Shown piece by piece: positions 1-8,968 of a stretch of DNA of 64,000 nt; the stretch's first letter is position 1, and every line of letters starts with the position of its first letter. The notes below the pieces were generated by a model, which was given only the letters and a program-made list of their open reading frames with translations, had not been told where the DNA came from and did no database searches. The stretch lies in NCBI RefSeq assembly GCF_034555375.1, contig NZ_CP140706.1, positions 2,285,001 to 2,349,000 of the forward strand, given 5' to 3'. Both the position numbers and the translations under genes were made by a program. Origin of the DNA: Pseudomonas sp. B33.4 (GTDB lineage Bacteria > Pseudomonadota > Gammaproteobacteria > Pseudomonadales > Pseudomonadaceae).

Positions 1-144
1 AACGCGGTCATCGTTGATCACCAGCAGGTCGGAAAAACCCTGTTCGCGAGGGTCGCGGTAGCTGGCGAAGGAAAAGGTGTGAAAGGACTTCAACCAGCCA
101 TGATTGGCGAGGCCACGATCGGAGGCTTTGCGAAGGGTCAGCAT
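1..144 (-). CDS. pirin family protein (N-terminal part only)
   Basis: Reading the minus strand from an ATG at 144 gives 48 residues beginning [20 protein letters not shown], followed by FHTFSFASY and the DLLVINDD segment, which is the typical N-terminus of pirins (bicupin metalloproteins, often redox cofactors or quercetinase-like enzymes). A good ribosome site (AAGGAGA) lies just upstream of the ATG. The gene runs off the left end of the window, so the metal-binding histidines of the first cupin are not visible. Its substrate cannot be inferred. The divergent neighbour is a GlxA-type regulator about 215 bases away, so the two may share a control region. Confidence 0.85.
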   Translation of the reverse strand, partial: MLTLRKASDRGLANHGWLKSFHTFSFASYRDPREQGFSDLLVINDDRV

Positions 145-358
145 GATGAATTCTCCTTGCGGGACGTGAATTCGTCCGAGTGAGGAGAAGGTTACTGTTT
201 ACTGAGTGAGGCAATAAGTAGCTGAAAATTGAAAGACTGTCCTGATCAGGTTGACAGTTATGCGATACCCTTCACACAAACTCTTGCGCCTGCGATGTCT
301 GACTTGGCCATAATGTCTGGCCTGTCTCATGTTTCTTTGATTGAAGTGATGTCATCCC

Positions 359-1309
359 ATGAAAACCGTGGCAATGGTGCTGTTCCCCGATTTTCTTCTG
401 CTCGACATGGCCGGGCCATTGGAGGTTTTTTCGGTTGCCAACCGCTACCTGAAACCCGATGCGCATTATCAATTGATCACGCTTGGCACCGAGCGTGGTC
501 CTCTTCGGGCGTCCAATGGTGTGTTGGTGCATGCCGACCGAACTATCGACGACAACACCGAACATTATGATCTGCTGTTGGTACCGGGCGGCCCGGGCGC
601 CTACAACCAACAATTCCCGTCGTTGTTCGCCTGGCTCAAAGGCGCTGTCCAGCGTGTCGACTGTTACGGCTCGATCTGCACTGGCGCGTTTGTACTGGGT
701 CATGCCGGATTGCTTGATGGTTATCGTGTGACCACGCACTGGAATTACACCGAACGCCTGATCAAGGGATTCCCGAAAGCCCATGTCACGACCGATCAGA
801 TCTATGTCGAAGATCGCAACCTGATCACCTCGGGCGGTGTCACCGCCGGGATCGATATGGCGCTCGCCGTCATCGCCCGCGATCACGGCAAGAAACTTGC
901 CCAGGATGTCGCCAAAGTTCTGCTGGTGGTAATGAAACGGCAGGGCGGGCAGGCCCAGTTCAGTCCGCTGATGGCCGCTGTGGCACCGCAGGAAACGCCG
1001 ATCACCCGCGCGCAAAGCTACGTGCTGGAACACCTCGACGAAGCGTTCACGGTCGAACGCATGGCGGCCATTGCCAACATGAGTGCGCGGCACTTTGCGC
1101 GGGTATTCACCCGCGATATCAACATGACGCCGATGGAATTTCTGCAAAGTGCGCGCATCGACTGCGCGCGAAATCTGCTGGAAACCAGCGATCTGCCGCT
1201 TAAAACCGTGGCTTACAAAAGCGGTTTCGGCAGTGTCCGGCACATGCGTTCGCTGTTCGCTGAAAAGCTCGGCCTGACCCCCGCGCAGTACCGCGAACAG
1301 TTCAGCTAG
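359..1309 (+). CDS. GlxA family transcriptional regulator (DJ-1/PfpI domain + AraC HTH)
   Basis: The protein has 316 residues. Residues 1-170 form a DJ-1/PfpI glutamine-amidotransferase-like domain (LFPDFLLLDMAGPLEVFSVA near the start, VPGGPGA at 75-81, and the nucleophile elbow GSICTGAF with Cys107). Residues 215-316 are an AraC-type double helix-turn-helix (MSARHFARVF, LKTVAYKSGFGSVRHMRSLF). This is the standard layout of GlxA/FtrA-like regulators, in which the first domain is thought to sense a small molecule and is usually not catalytic. It is divergent from the pirin gene and may regulate it; that is inference from position only. Confidence 0.9.
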   Translation: MKTVAMVLFPDFLLLDMAGPLEVFSVANRYLKPDAHYQLITLGTERGPLRASNGVLVHADRTIDDNTEHYDLLLVPGGPGAYNQQFPSLFAWLKGAVQRVDCYGSICTGAFVLGHAGLLDGYRVTTHWNYTERLIKGFPKAHVTTDQIYVEDRNLITSGGVTAGIDMALAVIARDHGKKLAQDVAKVLLVVMKRQGGQAQFSPLMAAVAPQETPITRAQSYVLEHLDEAFTVERMAAIANMSARHFARVFTRDINMTPMEFLQSARIDCARNLLETSDLPLKTVAYKSGFGSVRHMRSLFAEKLGLTPAQYREQFS

Positions 1310-1399
1310 AGCGCTTGTGTCCGTCTGGCGCACCCGGATGTCCGTGCTGCGCCTCGTCTAGCGGTTGTCGCGTCATCTGAGGCTGCCAAGATAGTTGGC

Positions 1400-2857
1400 A
1401 TGGATAGCCTCAACGATTTGAACACGGCGTCGGTGCTGCATTTCGGCCCTTACGCCTTCCACCTGCGGCAACGGCTGATACTCGATGGAGATCGGCCCTT
1501 GCGCATGGGCGGTCGTGCGCTGGACATCCTGCAAGTGCTGGTCGAGCGTGCCGGTCGAGTGATCAGAAAAGAGCAGTTGATTGCTTTGGTGTGGCCCACG
1601 TCGGTGGTCGAGGAGATCAATCTGCGCGTGCACATCGCCGCGCTCAGGCGCGCCTTGGGTGACGGCGAAAACGGTCAGCGCTACATCGTTAACGTGCCGC
1701 AATGTGGTTACAGCTTTATTGCCCCGGTGCGTTGCGACAGCGCCGCGCAAGTGGTCTTCGAGGGGCTGCAAACGCCTCAGCATAATTTGCCTGCGCGCCT
1801 GACCTCGGTCGCCGGGCGCGACTCGCTGGTCGGCGGGCTGGTGCGGCAAATGCCGCTGTGTCGGCTGATGACCGTCACGGGGGCGGCCGGCGTGGGTAAA
1901 TCCACTGTCGCATTGCGGGTCGCGGAGCTGTTGTTGCAGTACTACCGAGACGGCGTGTGGCAGGTCGATCTGAGCTTGATCGACGGCGACACGTCGCTCC
2001 TCGATCATGTGCTGCGCACCCTGGAGTGCGATTTGACCGGGCTCTCGACTCGCCATGCCTTGTTGCTGCTGGATAACTGTGACCACCACCGCGACGCTTG
2101 CAGAACAGCGCTTGAAACGTTGCTCGAAGCCGCGCCTCGACTGTCGATTCTCGCCACCTGCCGCGAAGCCTTGCACGTCAGTCTGGAAACGCTTCAGTAC
2201 GTGCCACCGCTGGCCATTCCGAAGCGCTCGGCAACCGATTGCATCACTGAAGCCATGGGCCATTCGTCGGTACAGTTGTTCGTCAGCCGTGCGCGGGCGC
2301 GACAGCATGATTTCCGCCTGCGTGAGCAGGACGTCAAAGTCGTGGTCGAGATCTGTCGGCAACTCGACGGTTTGCCGCTGGCAATCGAACTGGCGGCGGC
2401 GCAGATCGATGCACTGGCGGTGGTCGGCTTGCAGGCGCAAATGGCCCACGGCCTGCAAGTGCTCAGCCATGGCCGGCGCACGGCTGTGCCACGGCACCAA
2501 TCCATGCAGGCGGCATTCGACTGGTGCTATCAGCGCTTGAGTGAGCAGGAACAACGCGTACTGCAGCGTCTATCGGTGTTCAAAATGGCGTTTACGCTGG
2601 AGGCGGCGCTGGCGGTGATCAGCTGTGCGCAACTGGCTCCGCAGCGGCTCGCCGTGATCATCGAAGGTCTGGCACTGAAGTCGTTGTTGACGGTGGAGCG
2701 GGGCGGCAGTGCGGGCCGATACCGGATGCTCAATACCACCCGCTGCTATGCCCGCGAGCAACTTGAGCGCAGCGGTGAAGGGATTGAGCTTGAACGCCGG
2801 CATGTGCGTTACATCAAGCGGATTCGTCTGGCCTCAGGAGTGCACGCCCTCGCGTAA
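1400..2857 (+). CDS. Winged-helix regulator with NTPase domain, shortened paralogue
   Basis: The protein has 485 residues. Residues 10-105 are an OmpR/PhoB-type winged helix (FGPYAFHLRQR, GGRALDILQVLVERAG, VVEEINLRVHIAALRRALGD, YIVNVPQCGYSFIAPV). An NB-ARC/AAA-like NTPase follows, with Walker A GAAGVGKS near residue 160 and a Walker B-like LLLLDNCDHH. The downstream convergent gene is a paralogue of about 970 residues that continues with a long helical-repeat sensor region. This copy ends soon after the NTPase, so it lacks that region. The two genes meet tail to tail with a 24-base overlap, which suggests an inverted duplication with loss of the 3' half. It may be a degraded or specialised regulator; no target can be named. 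Confidence 0.8.
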   Translation: MDSLNDLNTASVLHFGPYAFHLRQRLILDGDRPLRMGGRALDILQVLVERAGRVIRKEQLIALVWPTSVVEEINLRVHIAALRRALGDGENGQRYIVNVPQCGYSFIAPVRCDSAAQVVFEGLQTPQHNLPARLTSVAGRDSLVGGLVRQMPLCRLMTVTGAAGVGKSTVALRVAELLLQYYRDGVWQVDLSLIDGDTSLLDHVLRTLECDLTGLSTRHALLLLDNCDHHRDACRTALETLLEAAPRLSILATCREALHVSLETLQYVPPLAIPKRSATDCITEAMGHSSVQLFVSRARARQHDFRLREQDVKVVVEICRQLDGLPLAIELAAAQIDALAVVGLQAQMAHGLQVLSHGRRTAVPRHQSMQAAFDWCYQRLSEQEQRVLQRLSVFKMAFTLEAALAVISCAQLAPQRLAVIIEGLALKSLLTVERGGSAGRYRMLNTTRCYAREQLERSGEGIELERRHVRYIKRIRLASGVHALA

Positions 2858-5740
2858 CTCGTCGATCAGCAAGCGCACCTTGCGCAAGTCCGGGGTCGCG
2901 TAGCCCTCGGTGAAGCGTTGATAGATCGGACTGAGCAAATCCAGCGCCTCGCTACAGCGCGATTGGCGCTGCCAGAGTTGCGCCAATGAAGTAGCGCTGC
3001 GCAGTTCCCAGGCGAGCGCGCCTTGGGCGCGAGCGATGGCCAGGGATTGTTGCAGGAGTGCTTCGGCTTGCTGAATATTGGTGGCGTTTAGGAGAACCTC
3101 TTCGCGAGCAAGCTCGCTCCCACGGAGATTTTGGGTGTGCTCAGAACCCATGTGGGAGCGAGCTTGCTCGCGAAGGGGCCCGTCCAGACAACCCGGATCG
3201 TCACTCAATAACGAATTTGCCCGAGCCCGCAGGATCTCCGCCGTGCTCCACCCGGCATCACCACTCAGCGCCCGCTCAAGCAGCGCGTCATCCATAAAAC
3301 GGCCATCCAGTGTCACCATGATTTCCCGTATCAGCCCGCTGCTGTCCTTGGGCACTGACGCCTTGGCTTGCGCGTCAATCACCTGCGCGTAGTGCCGCGC
3401 CCACGTGTTGAACAGCAGCACCGAATGTTTCTGCGACTGCTCCAGCAACAGCTGCAACAGCGCCCGGGCGTTTTGTTGATCACCGTTGTAATGAGCGATC
3501 AGGCAACTCGCCAGCGCGAGGGTGTAGCAAATCGAGGTGCCATGGTCGATCTGTACGGCAATGTCCAGGGCCTGCCGCGCCGTGCGCCAGGCTTGTTCCG
3601 GCAGACCTTGCATCCATAAGACCCGTGCCAGCACCGTCAGCGACGCGACGCTCTGGTCGTATTGCACGCCAAAGCCATGAGTGAAGCGGTTGACATGGCC
3701 GCTTTGCGCCATGCGCTGGAGGACCTGTTCGGCGTGAATGCGCGCCTGCAACTGGTCGCCGGCATAGTGCAGGGCCAATACGCGCAAGCGATGGGTACTC
3801 AGTGACAACAGCGGATCGCCGTGCAGGCCGAGGCGGTCGAACTGTTCACTCTGCGCCAGCGCCATGCGGTAGTGCCCGCAACTGAGGTTGACCGCCATGT
3901 GTCCGGACACCGCGCGCAATTGCCCGGCGACGTCGTCGTGTTCGAGGGCCAACTGGCGAGCCTCGACGAACGCCTGGATGGTTTCCGGGGTGCCTCCCCA
4001 CGTGTGATAACAGGCGCTGCCGAGGGCCAGTTTCAGAGAGATTTTCAGACGCGGGCAGGATTCGCCGAGTTCATTGAGCAGGCTCAGCGCCCGCCGCACA
4101 TAGCCGCCGTACTCCTTGAGCAGCGACAACTCTTGCCACAGGGGCGCCGACGCTGCTGTCAGGCGAATCCCCAGACTACCCGGGCCGACACCGTTAAGGC
4201 TCCAGTCCAGCGCCGCGCGCAGGTCTTCCAGCCCTCGGGCGTAACGCTCGATCCACAAAGCCGTCGGCGTCATTTCCCAATCGCTTTGCGCCTGTTGCAT
4301 CAATGCCAGGCAGCGTTCGGCGTGGCGTTCGCGGGTTTCTTCGCATTCGGCGGCGTGCTCGAGTTTTTCCAGTGCATAGCGGCGGGTCGTGTCGAGCAGA
4401 CGATAGAACACCTCTTCGTCACCGACTTCGACGCTGAGCAGGGATTTCGCCACCAGTTGGGTGATCGATACACACACCACCCCCGGATCAATCTGTTGGC
4501 CGACGATGACGGCCGCCGCCGACTCCAGGGTAAACCCTCCGCAAAACACGCTCAGACGGCGCAGGCAGGTTTGTTCGCACCGGTCGAGCAGGTTGAAACT
4601 CCAGTCCAGCGTGGCGCGCAGGGTGAGATGGCGCTCAAGACTGCTTTGATTACCCGCTGCCAGCGGTGGCAAACGGCCCTGCAACTGGCTCAGCAAACCT
4701 TCCAGGCCCAGTTCGGCGACCTGCGCTGCCGCTAGCTCCAGCGCCAATGGAATACCGTCGAGTCGGTGGCAGATCTCGATTGCTTGCGGCAACTGCGCAT
4801 CGCTCAGTTCAAAGCTTTCCTGCGCGGCCGTGGCCCGTTCGATGAACAGTTGCAGCGCCGAATAATCCAGCGCTTGCTGACGATTCAATGTCGCGTTCAT
4901 CAATGGGTATTCGAGCGAATCGAGACGCTGCACGAATTCGCCTTCCGCCCGCAGGCTCTCGCGGCTGGTGGCGAGGATATGCACCTTCGGCGCGCCGCGC
5001 AGAATGCTTTCACTGAGCGCCGCGACGGCATCAATCAAATGCTCGCAGTTGTCGAGCAGCAACAGCATCTGCCGCTGTTGCAGACCTTTGACCAGCGCCG
5101 TCTGCGGTTCGCCCTCGAGGAGTGCCAGATCAAGCAGGGCGGCCAGGTGTGAACAGATCAACCGCGGATCGCTCAGCGGTGCCAGATCCACCAGACGAAT
5201 GCCGTCGCGATAGTGTCCGATCAACTGCTCGGCTACCCGCAGGGCCACGGTGGTCTTGCCGATCCCGCCAGGGCCGACCAGGGTGATGCAGCGCTGGCGC
5301 GGCAACTGCGTCATCAAACTATCGACCAGCGGTTGGCGGCCGATCATCCGCGTGCGCCGCAAGGGCAGATTGTGCCGACCGCCGACATCGCCCACAGGAC
5401 GCTCCTCCATGGATTCCAGCAACACTGGCGCGACAAAACTGTAGCCCCGTTGCGCCACGGTGATGATGTAACGCTGGCCGGCCTGACCGTCACCGAGCGC
5501 CTTGCGCAGCGCTGCCATGTGCACCCGCAGGTTGATCTCTTCGACCACGCTGTCCGGCCAGACCCCGGCCATCAATTGCTGCTTGCTCACCACTTCGCCG
5601 GCATGGGCCAGCAGAATCAGCAGGATGTCCATTGCCCGTCGGCCCAGACGTAACGGCTGCTCGCCTTCGAGCACGCGCCGTTGTCCGGGATGAATCCGAT
5701 AGGGGCCAAAACCGAGGGCCTGATTCGGCAAAAGACTCAA
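2834..5740 (-). CDS. Winged-helix/NTPase/TPR-like transcriptional regulator
   Basis: A large one-component regulator: an OmpR-type winged helix at the N-terminus (GFGPYRIHPGQRRVLEG, VVEEINLRVHMAALRKALGD), an NTPase domain with Walker A GPGGIGKTT and Walker B-like LLLLDNCEHL, then about 550 residues of helical repeats likely to be TPR-like. I chose the TTG at 5740 because AGGAG lies nine bases upstream and the protein then begins at the same place as its paralogue (968 residues); an open frame continues to a TTG at 5869 that overlaps the upstream AraC stop. An REP pair (3098-3178) lies inside the frame and adds about 27 in-frame residues near the C-terminus. Function is otherwise unknown. Confidence 0.8.
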   Translation of the reverse strand: MSLLPNQALGFGPYRIHPGQRRVLEGEQPLRLGRRAMDILLILLAHAGEVVSKQQLMAGVWPDSVVEEINLRVHMAALRKALGDGQAGQRYIITVAQRGYSFVAPVLLESMEERPVGDVGGRHNLPLRRTRMIGRQPLVDSLMTQLPRQRCITLVGPGGIGKTTVALRVAEQLIGHYRDGIRLVDLAPLSDPRLICSHLAALLDLALLEGEPQTALVKGLQQRQMLLLLDNCEHLIDAVAALSESILRGAPKVHILATSRESLRAEGEFVQRLDSLEYPLMNATLNRQQALDYSALQLFIERATAAQESFELSDAQLPQAIEICHRLDGIPLALELAAAQVAELGLEGLLSQLQGRLPPLAAGNQSSLERHLTLRATLDWSFNLLDRCEQTCLRRLSVFCGGFTLESAAAVIVGQQIDPGVVCVSITQLVAKSLLSVEVGDEEVFYRLLDTTRRYALEKLEHAAECEETRERHAERCLALMQQAQSDWEMTPTALWIERYARGLEDLRAALDWSLNGVGPGSLGIRLTAASAPLWQELSLLKEYGGYVRRALSLLNELGESCPRLKISLKLALGSACYHTWGGTPETIQAFVEARQLALEHDDVAGQLRAVSGHMAVNLSCGHYRMALAQSEQFDRLGLHGDPLLSLSTHRLRVLALHYAGDQLQARIHAEQVLQRMAQSGHVNRFTHGFGVQYDQSVASLTVLARVLWMQGLPEQAWRTARQALDIAVQIDHGTSICYTLALASCLIAHYNGDQQNARALLQLLLEQSQKHSVLLFNTWARHYAQVIDAQAKASVPKDSSGLIREIMVTLDGRFMDDALLERALSGDAGWSTAEILRARANSLLSDDPGCLDGPLREQARSHMGSEHTQNLRGSELAREEVLLNATNIQQAEALLQQSLAIARAQGALAWELRSATSLAQLWQRQSRCSEALDLLSPIYQRFTEGYATPDLRKVRLLIDELREGVHS
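3098..3178. repeat. REP pair inside a coding region
   Basis: Two inverted copies of the Pseudomonas palindrome TGTGGGAGCGAGCTTGCTCG lie within the minus-strand regulator gene. The element keeps the reading frame open and is translated as a stretch containing REQARSH and SELARE, the residues such palindromes give in these frames. The same family occurs between genes at 26448-26675. Confidence 0.9.
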
Positions 5741-5865
5741 CGACTCACTCCTGCGGTGCTGCGGCGGACAGAGCGGAGTAGTGCGGCGCGCATGCGCAGG
5801 CATTCTGATCCGGGGTGTCCCGGCATAATCCTCAGGTTCGAGCGTCAGTGCAACGGTTGCCGGGC

Positions 5866-6327
5866 TCAAAACACGGCAGGTTGTAAACGGTGAGCTTTCG
5901 GTTCACGCATGATCTGGCAGCGCCAGGCAAACGGATTGATGCCTTCGCTGCGGGTGAACATATGGCAGAAATGCGCCTGATCGCAGAACCCGCATTCCAG
6001 GCTGATTTGCGTCAGGCTCAGGTCGGTGTGCTGGATCAACAGCTTGGCCCGCGCGATGCGCTGGGTGCGAATCCAGTCCTGCGGCGACACCCCGGTGCTG
6101 CATTTGAAGGCGCGGGAAAAATGGCTGCGTGACAGTGAACAGGCGCGGGCCAGTTCGGTGACCTCGAGGCTTTCGCCGAGGCGTTCGAGGATCAGCTGTT
6201 TGACCTGTCGTTCACGTTGCGGACTGAGCCCGCCGATCCCGGTCTTGCGCGGTTCGCTGGCAGGGGCGAGGGCGACGCTGTGCTGTAAATGAGCCATGGC
6301 CAAAGTCCGTGTCGATGGGGAATGCAC
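5866..6327 (-). CDS. AraC family transcriptional regulator (DNA-binding domain only)
   Basis: The frame codes for up to 153 residues. Residues 35-150 are an AraC/XylS double helix-turn-helix (LEVTELARACSLSRSHFSRA, then LSLTQISLECGFCDQAHFCH). There is no room for a sensor domain, so it is a short stand-alone AraC protein like the SoxS/MarA size class. The start is uncertain: the longest frame begins with GTG at 6327, and an internal ATG at 6297 gives 143 residues; neither has a strong ribosome site. It is divergent from the secreted metallo-hydrolase gene and may control it. Confidence 0.8.
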   Translation of the reverse strand: MHSPSTRTLAMAHLQHSVALAPASEPRKTGIGGLSPQRERQVKQLILERLGESLEVTELARACSLSRSHFSRAFKCSTGVSPQDWIRTQRIARAKLLIQHTDLSLTQISLECGFCDQAHFCHMFTRSEGINPFAWRCQIMREPKAHRLQPAVF

Positions 6328-6545
6328 GGTCGGCGCATCCCCTCAGGTCAAAAAAACAACGCTGCGCAGAGGGTTTCATTGTTGGTCGAGGGCGGGAGGC
6401 TGGCGAGTTAATCGTTGTTAATTCCAGCGCATTGACCTGAACTCAGCACATCCCTGCAAGTCTGCGCCCCGCTGTTTGCGGCACGATGACTGCAAGCGTG
6501 GCGAACCGATGGGGCGCTGCAATCGGCAGGTCCAAGGGGAATCAA

Positions 6546-7529
6546 ATGAAAGGCATCCTAAAAGCAGCGATGACGTTGACGTGTGCGCTGGTGACTTCCG
6601 GTGCCATGGCGCAGGCACCACAGCAGGGCACTCAGGCGCCGGGCTATTTCCGCCTGGCCGTAGGGGATTACGAGGTCACCGCTTTATTCGATGGCTACAA
6701 CGACCTGTCGCCGAAACTGTTGCAGGGCATGAGTCAGAGTCAGATCCGCGCGCTGCTGGCACGCCGTTCGATTGAAACCCCGGGTGTCCAGACCGCGTTC
6801 AATGCCTTTCTGGTCAATACCGGCAAGCAACTGATTCTGGTCGACAGCGGCGCCGGGCAATGCATTGGCGCCACCGCCGGGCAGCTCCTGGCGAATATGC
6901 GGGCGGCCGGCTACCAGCCAGAGCAGGTCGATACGATCTTGCTGACGCACCTGCACCTTGATCATGTCTGTGGTCTGGTCGATGCACAGAAACAAGCGTT
7001 GTTCACGCATGCCACGGTGTACGCCGCCAAGGCGGAAGCGGATTACTGGCTCGATCCGACCGCGCTGGCCAAAGCTCCGGCCGGCGCCAAAGAGTTTTTC
7101 AAGATCGCCCAGGACTCCACGGCGGCCTACGTCGCCGCCGGGCGCTTCAAGACGTTCGCCGCTGGCCACTCGCCGTTGCCGGGATTAGTCGAAGCGACAC
7201 TGGAAGCCGGACATACGCCGGGCAGCACCACTTACCGTTTCACCTCGCAGAATCAGAGCATCGTCTTCATGGGGGATCTGGTGCATAACCTCGCTGTGCA
7301 GTTTGAGCATCCGGAAGTGTCTATCGGTTTTGATGTCAACAGTGCGCAAGCGATCAACGCTCGTCAGGCAGTCTTCAGTGCGGCGGTGGCCAGCAAGACG
7401 TGGGTGACGGCGGCGCACCTGCCGTTCCCGGGCATCGGTCATATCACCGCGCAAGGCAAACAGTTTCAGTGGGTGCCCGTGGAATACGGTCCGTACAAGC
7501 GCGCGGCCAAGGTGCCGTTAATCGAGTAA
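6546..7529 (+). CDS. Secreted MBL-fold metallo-hydrolase
   Basis: The protein has 327 residues from the ATG at 6546, which has AAGGGGA upstream; a longer frame from 6486 has no such site. The first ~22 residues form a Sec signal peptide ending AMA. The metallo-beta-lactamase metal motif HLHLDH is at residues 135-140 (H135, H137, D139, H140), with a further ligand expected in the EAGHTPGS segment. This class includes lactonases, phosphodiesterases and arylsulfatase-like hydrolases; the substrate is not readable. The gene following it is a LysR regulator. Confidence 0.85.
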   Translation: MKGILKAAMTLTCALVTSGAMAQAPQQGTQAPGYFRLAVGDYEVTALFDGYNDLSPKLLQGMSQSQIRALLARRSIETPGVQTAFNAFLVNTGKQLILVDSGAGQCIGATAGQLLANMRAAGYQPEQVDTILLTHLHLDHVCGLVDAQKQALFTHATVYAAKAEADYWLDPTALAKAPAGAKEFFKIAQDSTAAYVAAGRFKTFAAGHSPLPGLVEATLEAGHTPGSTTYRFTSQNQSIVFMGDLVHNLAVQFEHPEVSIGFDVNSAQAINARQAVFSAAVASKTWVTAAHLPFPGIGHITAQGKQFQWVPVEYGPYKRAAKVPLIE

Positions 7530-7577
7530 AGTGCGCAGCGCCCACTCGCCAAAGCAGCTGACACCGAAAAGGAAAAC

Positions 7578-8507
7578 ATGCCCATGAACCGTAACGATCT
7601 GCGTCGCGTCGACATGAACCTGCTGGTGATTTTCGAAGCGCTGATGTTCGAAAAGAACCTGACCCGCGTCGCCGAAAAACTGTTCATGGGCCAGCCGGCA
7701 GTCAGCGCTGCGTTGGGCCGTTTGCGCGATCTGTTCGATGATCCGTTGTTGCTGCGCAACGGGCGTGGCATGGAGCCGACTGCGCGGGCGCTGGCGATTC
7801 TCAAGGAGCTGCAACCGGCGATGGACGTCATCTCCGGCGCGGTCAGCCGGGCCAAGGAGTTCGAACCGGCGAGCAGTTGCGATGTTTTCCGCATCGGCCT
7901 GTCAGACGACGCCGAATTCGGCCTGTTTCCGCCGTTGCTGCGTCAGCTTCAGCAAGAGGCGCCGGGGATTGTCGTGGTCGTGCGCCGCGCCAATTACTTG
8001 TTGATGCCGGCACTGTTGGCCTCTGGAGAAATCTCCGTCGGCGTCAGTTACACCACTGAATTGCCGGCCAACGCCAAGCGCAAAAAACTGCGCGACATTC
8101 CCTGCAAAGTCCTGCGCGGCGATGATCGACCTGGGCCGCTGACGCTGGACGAATACTGCGAGCGCCCACACGCGATGGTGTCGTTCTCCGGCGACCTGAG
8201 CGGCAATATCGACATGGACCTGGCCAAGGTCGGACGCAGTCGCCGCGTCGTGTTGGGCGTGCCGCAATTCAGCGGTCTGCGCGCCTTGCTCGCCGGCACC
8301 GAGATGATCGCCACCGTGCCGGATTACGCTGCCTGCGCGTTGGTTGAGGGCTGTGCATTGCGCGCCGAAGATCCGCCGTTCCCGATCGATGCGGCGCAAT
8401 TGTCGATGGCGTGGAGCGGGGTGCATGACAACGACCCGGCGGAGAAATGGTTGCGCGCGCGGATCAGCCAGTTCATGGCGGCGCCGCTGGATATTCCAGC
8501 GATTTGA
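7578..8507 (+). CDS. LysR family transcriptional regulator
   Basis: The protein has 309 residues. It opens with a LysR winged helix-turn-helix (DMNLLVIFEALMFEKNLTRV, then GQPAVSAALGRLRDLFDDPL), of the NodD/NahR-like subgroup that starts with an R-x-D-x-N-L-L motif. The C-terminal two-thirds is the substrate-binding domain. The start at 7578 (or the ATG two codons later) follows AAAAGGAAAAC. It lies 48 bases after the metallo-hydrolase gene in the same direction, so it may be cotranscribed with it; its effector is unknown. Confidence 0.9.
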   Translation: MPMNRNDLRRVDMNLLVIFEALMFEKNLTRVAEKLFMGQPAVSAALGRLRDLFDDPLLLRNGRGMEPTARALAILKELQPAMDVISGAVSRAKEFEPASSCDVFRIGLSDDAEFGLFPPLLRQLQQEAPGIVVVVRRANYLLMPALLASGEISVGVSYTTELPANAKRKKLRDIPCKVLRGDDRPGPLTLDEYCERPHAMVSFSGDLSGNIDMDLAKVGRSRRVVLGVPQFSGLRALLAGTEMIATVPDYAACALVEGCALRAEDPPFPIDAAQLSMAWSGVHDNDPAEKWLRARISQFMAAPLDIPAI

Positions 8508-8539
8508 ATCCCTGCGCATATCTCCCATACACATCGATC

Positions 8540-8634
8540 CCCTGTAGGAGTGAGCCTGCTCGCGATGGCGTCGTGTCAGCCAAAATCTATGTCACTGGAA
8601 TACCGCTATCGCGAGCAGGCTCACTCCTACAGGG
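8540..8634. repeat. REP pair (GTAGGAGTGAGCCTGCTCGC type)
   Basis: Two inverted copies of a ~24-base palindrome-containing unit flank a short spacer, immediately after the LysR gene. The same family is at 17196, 50143, 58909 and 60387. Confidence 0.9.
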
Positions 8635-8792
8635 ATCGGGTGTGAATCTCGAGTTGTTGGTGCTTTAAACATCGCCGTTTAAGCAACACCATCAGACACT
8701 CTTTCAGGCTACGCAGCCTTGCGCCTTTGCCTACAGCTAAGCCAGAATCCGCCGGCTTGTGCGCTTGTGGTCGGGTCTTTATCGTTTGGTGG

Positions 8793-8963
8793 TCGCTGAA
8801 AACTCAGCGATCGGGTTTAGCGACTCGGACCAAAAAAGAGCATCAGCGCTCCATGCTTCGTCGCAGGCTATCGTCTGCACTTCGCTATGGCGGCTGTATG
8901 CGGGAGACCTTCGGGTCTACCGGGTTGCCTTTTTACCGGTTCGCTAACCTGCATACGGTCGCC
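8793..8963 (+). ncRNA. Structured RNA leader, three-helix junction (copy A)
   Basis: This stretch folds on the plus strand into a hairpin at 8793-8810 (TCGCTGA/TCAGCGA) and a three-helix junction. The closing helix pairs 8889-8904 with 8948-8963 (16 continuous pairs including G-U). Inside it are a UUCG-capped hairpin at 8905-8918 and a CCGG-based hairpin at 8919-8940. A second copy at 42879-43057 has the same helices with compensatory base changes, so the RNA structure is under selection. Both lie in front of related DUF3077/DUF6124-type genes. The shape recalls the C4 antisense RNA family, but I could not check that match. Here the downstream gene is broken. Confidence 0.65.
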
Positions 8964-8968
8964 ACCCA

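Noticed and set aside
272..1333. 353-residue open frame on the minus strand opposite the GlxA-type gene
   Set aside because: It mirrors the codon pattern of the real gene, has no recognisable domain, and the plus-strand protein has clear DJ-1 and AraC motifs.
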